Source: Candidatus Poribacteria bacterium
GTDB taxonomy: Bacteria; Poribacteria; WGA-4E; B28-G17
Direction of reading: 5' to 3'
NCBI GenBank assembly: GCA_003645735.1
Contig: QNBQ01000077.1
Coordinates: 1-7,147 of the forward strand
DNA length: 7,147 nt
The stretch's first letter is position 1, and every line of letters starts with the position of its first letter. The notes under the pieces are model-generated. The model ran no database searches and was not told the origin of the DNA. It worked only from the letters and a program-made list of their open reading frames with translations. This document shows positions 1 through 5,415 of the stretch, piece after piece. Both the position numbers and the translations under genes were made by a program.

Positions 1-1080
1 CGCGTTTTCGAGTTCCCTCACGTTCCCCGGCCAATCATACCTCAAAAGCAGATCCATGGCCCCCTCCGATACGCCCTTTATCTCCTTGCCGAACTTCGCG
101 TTGAACTTCTCGACGAAGAACTGGACGAGCAGCGGTATGTCCTCCCTCCTCTCCCTGAGGGGCGGTATCCTGATGGTCACGACGTTCAGCCTGTAGTATA
201 GGTCCTCCCTGAACCTCCCCGCCTCGACCTCCGCTTTGAGATCCCTGTTGGTCGCCGCTATGATCCTGACGTCCACCTTGATCGTCCTGCTGCCGCCCAC
301 CCTCTCGAACTCCTTGTCCTCGATCGCCCTCAGGAGCTTGGCCTGGACGTGGGTGGGGATCTCGGCCACCTCGTCCAGGAAGAGAGTTCCGCCGTCGGCG
401 AGCTCGAACCTGCCGGGCTTATCGGATATGGCGCCGGTGAAGGCGCCCTTGACGTGCCCGAAAAGCTCGCTTTCGAAGAGCGTCTCGGGGATGGAGGGAC
501 AGTTGACGACCACGAACGGGCCATCCCCCCTGGGGCTCAGGAAATGGATCGCCCTGGCCACCAGGCTTTTGCCCGTGCCGGTCTCCCCCTGTATCAACAC
601 GGTCACGTCGTTCTGCGCCAGCATCTCGATCAGCTCGAACACCTCCTGCATCTTCCTGGATCTGCCCACCATCCCGGCGAACTGGAAGGCGTCCAAAAGC
701 TCTATCTCCAGCATCTTAAGCTCCGATATGTCCCTGAACGTCTCCACCGCCCCGACGATCCTCCCCTCCTCGTCCCTGATGACCGAGGCGCTGACGCTTA
801 TGGGCAGGAGCGACCCGTCCTTGCGGGTTATCACCGCCTCGCAATTGGTCACCGGCTCGCCCGTCTCGATCGCCCTTCTAATGGGGCAGTCGTAATCGCA
901 CAGGTTCGCCCTGAGTATCTCCCTGCAGACCCTCCCGATCGCCTCCTCCGCCTTGTAGCCGGTTATCCTCTCGGCGGCGGCGTTGAAAAGCTCTATCCTC
1001 CACTCCGTATCCACGGTGAAAACCCCGTCCGCTATGCTGTCCAGTATGACCTCAAACCTCCTCTCATCAAGCTTCCTCAT
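1..1080 (-). CDS. PAS-domain sigma-54-dependent transcriptional activator (3' partial)
   Basis: 360 residues are visible and the frame runs off the left edge, so the expected C-terminal Fis-type helix-turn-helix is not seen. Residues about 6-120 form a PAS sensor domain ([44 protein letters not shown]); no receiver domain is present, so this is a one-component or otherwise non-phosphorylated regulator. Residues about 135 onward are the AAA+ domain: Walker A GETGTGKS (165-172), GAFTGA loop that contacts sigma-54 (212-217), Walker B GGTLFLDE (230-237), candidate arginine fingers R291 and R297 in [12 protein letters not shown], and [23 protein letters not shown] marks the end of the ATPase domain. 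Such proteins use ATP to open sigma-54 polymerase at distant enhancer-bound promoters. The PAS domain carries Cys52, 61, 65 and 80. The start ATG overlaps the phosphatase gene by 14 nt and an upstream in-frame TGA fixes it as the earliest start. The target genes are unknown. Confidence 0.95.
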   Translation of the reverse strand, partial: MRKLDERRFEVILDSIADGVFTVDTEWRIELFNAAAERITGYKAEEAIGRVCREILRANLCDYDCPIRRAIETGEPVTNCEAVITRKDGSLLPISVSASVIRDEEGRIVGAVETFRDISELKMLEIELLDAFQFAGMVGRSRKMQEVFELIEMLAQNDVTVLIQGETGTGKSLVARAIHFLSPRGDGPFVVVNCPSIPETLFESELFGHVKGAFTGAISDKPGRFELADGGTLFLDEVAEIPTHVQAKLLRAIEDKEFERVGGSRTIKVDVRIIAATNRDLKAEVEAGRFREDLYYRLNVVTIRIPPLRERREDIPLLVQFFVEKFNAKFGKEIKGVSEGAMDLLLRYDWPGNVRELENA

Positions 1081-3007
1081 CCGTCACATCCCCTTTCAGC
1101 TTGGGCTTCTTAGGCCTGAAGAGGGGCAACAGCTTACGCGCCATGGGGATCAGCTTTCTCTCGGGCCGATCCGATTTGAACCCCTCCAGGAACTCGTGCA
1201 GAACCCTGCCGTCGTTTTGAGCGGGCGGGTCTATCCCGAGCAGGAACGCCAGGGTAGGCGCCACATCGACCGTCCTCCTGCGCCCCTTCTCCGAGGGATC
1301 CTCCTTGACGCCCTTCTTAACCCCGGGGCCGGCAATGATAAGCGTCCCGTAGACGGAGGCGACCTCCGTCTCGTAGCTGGGGATCATCGGGCCGTGGTTC
1401 CCACCGCCGCAGGGGAAGACGACCCTCTCCTCGCCCATGCTCAGGACTTCGGCGCCCGTCCACCTGTAGCCGCCGGCGTAGCAGAAAACCAAGTCGCCTA
1501 TGTGCTCGCCCCAAAGGCCCACGATCGGCGCCTCCTCCCTCGTCAACACGAAGGAGAAGACGTGTTCCCCCGTCTCGGGGTCCTTCAGATCCCTCATCGC
1601 CTTCTGAACCTCCCTCCTCAGCTCCTCGTATTCCTCGGGCGGGACGATCCCCGTCGGCTCGCGCCCCTTCAGGTTTATCCACAGGTGGTTCTGATCGAAG
1701 AACAGCTTGCTCTCCCTCCAGATCACCCTCTTCCCATCGGGCGAGAGCTTCAGCCAGCCCCTCTCCTTGAAGAGGTTGATGAGAGAGACGGCCTTCTTGT
1801 TGGCCGGCATGCCGTGCTCCGAGACGATCGCCACCACGTTCTCGCTCAGGTCGAACCTCTTCAGAAACTCCCCCACGAACCTGTCCATCGCCTTGTAGTA
1901 ATTCCTCAGCTGCCTCCAGCCCTCCTCTGCCTTCTCGGGCGAGTATTCGGTTCCGGTCGGGTCGATCCACGGGACGAACTTGTGGCCCACCAGATCGGGA
2001 AGGTGCCAGTGAAGGTAAAGCAGCCTTGCTCCGGTCTCCTCCATCGCCATCCTGGCCGCCTCGGCCCACCACCTCGCCTCGTCCGCCAGGGCTTGATCGA
2101 CCGTTTCGAAGTCGAGGAGGTTGAAGGCCACGTGGAGCTGGGCGGTCATCATCGCATGCACATAAGGCCCCAGCCTCTCGATCAGCTTTTTGCCCAGGGC
2201 CTCATCCGAGGCGAACCTGCCGTCGGTGGGGTATGCCTCGCTCCTGTAGAGCCTGAACCGCTTCCCGTCGGGGGAAAGCTCCACCAGCTTGAACCTGAAC
2301 GCCCCCTCGACCTCGCCCATCTCCTCCGTCCTGAAGCGAGCCCTGATCCAATCGCTCCACTCCCCGACCCTCAGCTCGGCGATGGGTTTCGATGGATCGG
2401 ACGGGTCGACGATCGATACGCCCTCATACCCGTCCCCGCCCCGGATCAGCCGAATGAGATACTTCGGCCCCTCGCCCTCCGATGAGGTGCGCACGAGGAT
2501 CTCCGCCTCGGCACCCTCTTTCTCGAACTCAACCCTATCCCCCGCTCCGACGTCGAGGTTGTGGTAGACCGTCGGCGGCGATATGTCGTAATAGGAGCGG
2601 ACGGGCTGGTAGAGCCTGTCGATGTGGACGGCCATGTCGGTCGTCGGCGGATAGCCCGGGTAGTTCATGACGACCGATCTGATGCCGTGCCTGGCCGCCG
2701 CCTCCCAGATATACTCCGCCAGACAGAGGCCCGAGCTGAACGCCTCGGCCCTGTGGGTTTCGGGTATGGGGTCGGTCGGGCGATGCGCGCCCCAGACGAC
2801 CACGGAATGTGTCCCGGGCGCGGCTCCGGTGGCCACCGTGTGCCAGTTGGCCGGGGTTTGGGCAGGTATGGAGGAGAGCAGCCTCGTGAAACAACCCTCC
2901 TCCATCAGCCGTTTGAAGTTGGGCATCAGACCCTCTTCGACGAACCTCTCGATCAGGTTTGGAACGAGGGCGTCCAGGCCCAACATCAAGACCTTTCTAT
3001 CGGCCAT
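1067..3007 (-). CDS. Alkaline-phosphatase-superfamily phosphatase/phosphodiesterase (COG3379-like)
   Basis: 646 aa from the ATG at 3007. The protein has the layout of type I phosphodiesterase/nucleotide pyrophosphatase relatives: VLMLGLDAL at the N-terminus (metal ligand D12), [11 protein letters not shown], then [17 protein letters not shown] with T51 as likely nucleophile. Further presumed metal ligands are D338 and H342 (PDLVGHK), E397-H398 (SEHGM) and H538 (GGNHGPM). The C-terminal region has [11 protein letters not shown] and [13 protein letters not shown], both typical of the superfamily. Residues roughly 95-330 form a large insert including [12 protein letters not shown], which I recall from the uncharacterised COG3379 group. 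Members hydrolyse phosphate mono- or diesters with two metal ions; the substrate here is unknown. No signal peptide or membrane segment is apparent, so it is probably cytoplasmic. The oddity is Glu397, where the family normally has Asp (SDHG). Cofactor-independent phosphoglycerate mutase is a distant relative but has a Ser nucleophile and different motifs. The gene overlaps the regulator by 14 nt. Confidence 0.82.
   Translation of the reverse strand: MADRKVLMLGLDALVPNLIERFVEEGLMPNFKRLMEEGCFTRLLSSIPAQTPANWHTVATGAAPGTHSVVVWGAHRPTDPIPETHRAEAFSSGLCLAEYIWEAAARHGIRSVVMNYPGYPPTTDMAVHIDRLYQPVRSYYDISPPTVYHNLDVGAGDRVEFEKEGAEAEILVRTSSEGEGPKYLIRLIRGGDGYEGVSIVDPSDPSKPIAELRVGEWSDWIRARFRTEEMGEVEGAFRFKLVELSPDGKRFRLYRSEAYPTDGRFASDEALGKKLIERLGPYVHAMMTAQLHVAFNLLDFETVDQALADEARWWAEAARMAMEETGARLLYLHWHLPDLVGHKFVPWIDPTGTEYSPEKAEEGWRQLRNYYKAMDRFVGEFLKRFDLSENVVAIVSEHGMPANKKAVSLINLFKERGWLKLSPDGKRVIWRESKLFFDQNHLWINLKGREPTGIVPPEEYEELRREVQKAMRDLKDPETGEHVFSFVLTREEAPIVGLWGEHIGDLVFCYAGGYRWTGAEVLSMGEERVVFPCGGGNHGPMIPSYETEVASVYGTLIIAGPGVKKGVKEDPSEKGRRRTVDVAPTLAFLLGIDPPAQNDGRVLHEFLEGFKSDRPERKLIPMARKLLPLFRPKKPKLKGDVTDEEA
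1090..1095 (-). promoter_or_regulatory. Probable Shine-Dalgarno for the sigma-54 regulator
   Basis: AAGGGG on the minus strand, 9 nt before the ATG at 1080, lying inside the end of the phosphatase gene. An in-frame TGA only two codons upstream of that ATG (1084-1086) means the regulator cannot start earlier. Confidence 0.5.
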
Positions 3008-3009
3008 CT

Positions 3010-3678
3010 TCACCCTCCTTTCCCCGTCTTCCCCTCCCAATCGCAGATGTCGTAGAGGGGACAGATGTCACATCTCGGGTTTTTGGCCTTGCAGATCGTC
3101 CTCCCGAACCTGATCAGGTTGATGTGAAAGGAGTAGCTCTTCCCCTCCGGGATGAGCGGGTTGAGAAGCTCGTGAGCCTTTTCGGCGGAGCAGTTTTGGG
3201 GGATGAGCCCGACCCTCTTGCTTATCCTGAGGATATGGGTGTCCACGGGGAAAACATCCCTCCCGAAGGCGAAGGCCATGACGACATAGGCCGTTTTGAG
3301 GCCGACCCCTTTGAAGCCCGTCAGGAACTCGATCGCCTCCTCATCCCCCATCTCGCTCAGGAAATCCAGGCTCAGCTCACCCCTCAACTCCTTGAGCCGA
3401 CGCAGCAGCCCCTTTATGACCCTGCTTTTCTGGCGGGAAAGCCCTCCGATCCGGATCGCATCGGCTATCTCCTCCTCGTCCGCCTCCAGCAGATCCTCCC
3501 ACCCCGGGAACCGGGATTTGAGCGATTGAAAGGCCCTGTCGGTGTTGACGTCGCTCGTGTTCTGAGAGAGGATGGTTTTGATCAGGCAATCGAGCGGATC
3601 CCTGGCCGGTCGATCGGGGACGCCCAGCAGCTTTTCAAGCTCATCGACCATCCTCTCGACCTTCTCCCTTGCCTCCAT
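3010..3678 (-). CDS. nth: Endonuclease III (DNA glycosylase/AP lyase) with [4Fe-4S] cluster
   Basis: 222 aa from the ATG (225 from the alternative GTG at 3687), near the 211 aa of E. coli Nth. The enzyme excises oxidised pyrimidines from DNA and nicks the abasic site, acting in base-excision repair. The HhH-GPD core is clear: LTGFKGVGLKTAYVV (helix-hairpin-helix, catalytic Lys at residue 128) and FPVDTHILRISKRVG (catalytic Asp at residue 146). The C-terminal cluster motif is complete as C-x6-C-x2-C-x5-C, at Cys 196, 203, 206 and 212. The N-terminal part reads DCLIKTILSQNTSDVNTDRA, typical of the group and reminiscent of archaeal and thermophile forms. The hairpin has Leu where E. coli has Arg (GVGLKTA versus GVGRKTA), a mild variation. 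A MutY-type adenine glycosylase is less likely because the protein is short with no C-terminal extension. It follows the dehydratase by 5 nt and ends 2 nt before the phosphatase start. Confidence 0.95.
   Translation of the reverse strand: MEAREKVERMVDELEKLLGVPDRPARDPLDCLIKTILSQNTSDVNTDRAFQSLKSRFPGWEDLLEADEEEIADAIRIGGLSRQKSRVIKGLLRRLKELRGELSLDFLSEMGDEEAIEFLTGFKGVGLKTAYVVMAFAFGRDVFPVDTHILRISKRVGLIPQNCSAEKAHELLNPLIPEGKSYSFHINLIRFGRTICKAKNPRCDICPLYDICDWEGKTGKGG
3014..3020 (-). promoter_or_regulatory. Shine-Dalgarno deciding the phosphatase start
   Basis: AAGGAGG on the minus strand, 6 nt before the ATG at 3007 and inside the last codons of the endonuclease III gene. It makes 3007 the likely start instead of the in-frame ATG at 3040, which would add 11 charged residues and overlap nth by 31 nt. 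Confidence 0.85.
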
Positions 3679-3683
3679 CGCGC

Positions 3684-5414
3684 TCACCCCTTGCGGATCG
3701 ACAGCCCCCCGCCCTCGGAGGCGGATGTGGCGAGCCTGACGTAAAGGCCCATAAGCCCCCTATCATACTTAGGCTCGAAGGGAGGAAGCTTGGCCAACCT
3801 GTCGCGTATCAGCCGGTCGGCGGCCTCGGGGGAGAGCTCGCCGTCCTTGGTCCCCACAAGCTCCAGCTTCCCCTTTGGTATGTCTATCAGGATCATATCC
3901 CCCTCCTCGACGGCGGCTATCGGACCCCTTTCCGCAGCCTCAGGTGAGACATGTCCTATGCACGGGCCGCGCGATGCCCCGGAAAACCTCCCGTCCGTCA
4001 CGAGGGCGACCGATCTGTTCAGAACCGGATCGGATGCTATCGCCTCGGTGACGTAGAACTGCTCCGGCATGCCGCTCCCTTTAGGGCCTTCGTATCTTAT
4101 CACGATCACATCGCCCGGCTCGATCGTCCCCGAGAAGATCGCCTCCAGCGCCTCCCGCTGTCCGTCGAAGACCCTCGCCCGGCCCACGAACCTCCTCATC
4201 TCCGGGGCGACCGCCGACCTCTTCACAACCGCCCCCTTGGGCGCTATGTTCCCCTTGAGGATCGCTATCCCTCCTTCCTTCGAGAGGGGATCGTCCGGCG
4301 ATCTTATGATATCCCTGAGCTTCAGCCCGAAGTTCTCCAGGTATTTCGGCATTCGTTCGAAGAAACCGCTCTCTTCCAGCTCCTTCAGGTTCTCCCCGAC
4401 CGTTTTGCCCGTGACCGTCATGGCGTCGAGGTTCAGGATCTCCCTGATCTCCCACATCACCCTGGCTATCCCGCCGGCGAACCAGAGGAGCGATGTGGGA
4501 TGTTCGCCGGCGGGGCGGACGTTCGCGATGTAAGGGGTCGAGTCGTTTATCCGTTGCACGTCATCCAACGACAATTCGATCCCCAGCTCCCCGGCCAGCG
4601 CCGGGAGGTGGAGCAGGGCGTTGGTGGAGCCTGAGATGGCGGCGTGCACCCTGAGGGCGTTTTCGAGGGATGCCTTGTTGAGGATGTCGGAGGGCTTGAT
4701 CCCCTTTTCGATAAGCCTCATGACCGTCCTGCCCGCCTTCCTGGCGGCCCTTCTGAGGGCGAGGTGGTGGGCCGGGATGAGGGCGGTCGCCGGAAGGGCC
4801 AGGCCCAGCGCCTCGGCCATCGACTGCATCGTGCAGGCCGTGCCCATAAAAGCACATGCGCCGAACGAGGGGCAGGAGTGCTCCCTCAGGAACTCGTAGA
4901 GATCCCTCCCGATCCTCCCCCTCCTCAGCTCCGAGTGGATCGTCCCCACCCGCTCCAGCGTCATTCGCCCCGGCCCCATATCCATCACGCCGCCCGGGAG
5001 GATGAGCGATGGGATGTTCGCCCTGGCCATGGCGATGAGGTGGGCGGGTATCGATTTGTCGCAGCTGGAGCAGAGGACCATCCCGTCGAAGTGGCCCGCA
5101 GTGGCGTGCATCTCGACGACCATCGCCAGGATCTCCCTCGATGGGAGCGAGTAACACATGGCGTCCGTCCCCTGGGCGATCCCGTCGCACATATCGGTGC
5201 AGTGGTATCTCGCGGCCGCCCCGCCCGCCTCCATCACGCCGTCCCTTATGTGATCCGCCAGCTCCGCCAGGTGGGCGCTTCCGGGCATCGACTCGCCGTA
5301 GGTCGTCTCGATCAAAACCCAGGGTTTATCGAGATCCTCGACGCCCCAGCCGCACCCCAGCCTCAAGGGGTCGGCCTCGGGCGAAAGCTCCCTCATCCTT
5401 CGGCTGCGAAGCAT
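3684..5414 (-). CDS. ilvD: IlvD/Edd-family dehydratase (dihydroxy-acid dehydratase-like)
   Basis: 576 aa, close to the usual family length of about 550-600. Enzymes of this family remove water from 2,3-dihydroxy acids (valine, leucine and isoleucine synthesis) or from sugar acids, using an iron-sulfur cluster and Mg. Visible motifs: MCDGIAQG (D77, presumed Mg ligand), SSCDKSIPAHL (C118, D119, K120; the Lys is carbamylated in characterised members), CPSFGAC (C181, C187; C187 sits at the third cluster cysteine), and TDGRFSG (residues 473-479, with the catalytic Ser at 478) followed by RGPCIGHVSPEAAERGP. At the usual first cluster cysteine ('NPCN/H-x-H') this protein has MPGSAHL (residues 43-49), so Gly45/Ser46 replace it; C72 and C76 lie close to the D77 motif. 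It therefore appears to belong to a divergent branch, and the substrate may not be the branched-chain intermediate. No other ilv or leu gene is in the window. The start at 5414 has a good Shine-Dalgarno and follows the upstream stop by one base. The family is sure; the exact substrate and the symbol are less so. Confidence 0.85.
   Translation of the reverse strand: MLRSRRMRELSPEADPLRLGCGWGVEDLDKPWVLIETTYGESMPGSAHLAELADHIRDGVMEAGGAAARYHCTDMCDGIAQGTDAMCYSLPSREILAMVVEMHATAGHFDGMVLCSSCDKSIPAHLIAMARANIPSLILPGGVMDMGPGRMTLERVGTIHSELRRGRIGRDLYEFLREHSCPSFGACAFMGTACTMQSMAEALGLALPATALIPAHHLALRRAARKAGRTVMRLIEKGIKPSDILNKASLENALRVHAAISGSTNALLHLPALAGELGIELSLDDVQRINDSTPYIANVRPAGEHPTSLLWFAGGIARVMWEIREILNLDAMTVTGKTVGENLKELEESGFFERMPKYLENFGLKLRDIIRSPDDPLSKEGGIAILKGNIAPKGAVVKRSAVAPEMRRFVGRARVFDGQREALEAIFSGTIEPGDVIVIRYEGPKGSGMPEQFYVTEAIASDPVLNRSVALVTDGRFSGASRGPCIGHVSPEAAERGPIAAVEEGDMILIDIPKGKLELVGTKDGELSPEAADRLIRDRLAKLPPFEPKYDRGLMGLYVRLATSASEGGGLSIRKG
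3687..3692 (-). promoter_or_regulatory. Shine-Dalgarno favouring the ATG start of nth
   Basis: AAGGGG on the minus strand, 8 nt before the ATG at 3678. An in-frame GTG at 3685-3687 overlaps the dehydratase stop as GTGA, but this purine run is directly against that GTG and I see no other well-spaced ribosome site for it. The ATG is therefore preferred, though the GTG start is not excluded. Confidence 0.5.
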
Positions 5415-5415
5415 C

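Noticed and set aside
983..2485. A 500-codon open frame on the plus strand
   Set aside because: It lies antisense to the phosphatase and the regulator, whose proteins show clear family motifs. Its translation is rich in Pro, Arg, Leu and Val with no recognisable domain, as expected for the complement of GC-rich coding DNA.
1067..3007. Cofactor-independent phosphoglycerate mutase as identity of the phosphatase
   Set aside because: The nucleophile context is a Thr in PAQTPANW and the VGEWSDW insert fits the COG3379-type group; the mutase has a Ser nucleophile and different surrounding motifs.
3008..3040. An upstream ATG at 3040 as the phosphatase start
   Set aside because: It would add 11 charged residues with no family match and overlap nth by 31 nt, while the ATG at 3007 has AAGGAGG at ideal spacing and begins directly before the conserved VLMLGLDAL strand.
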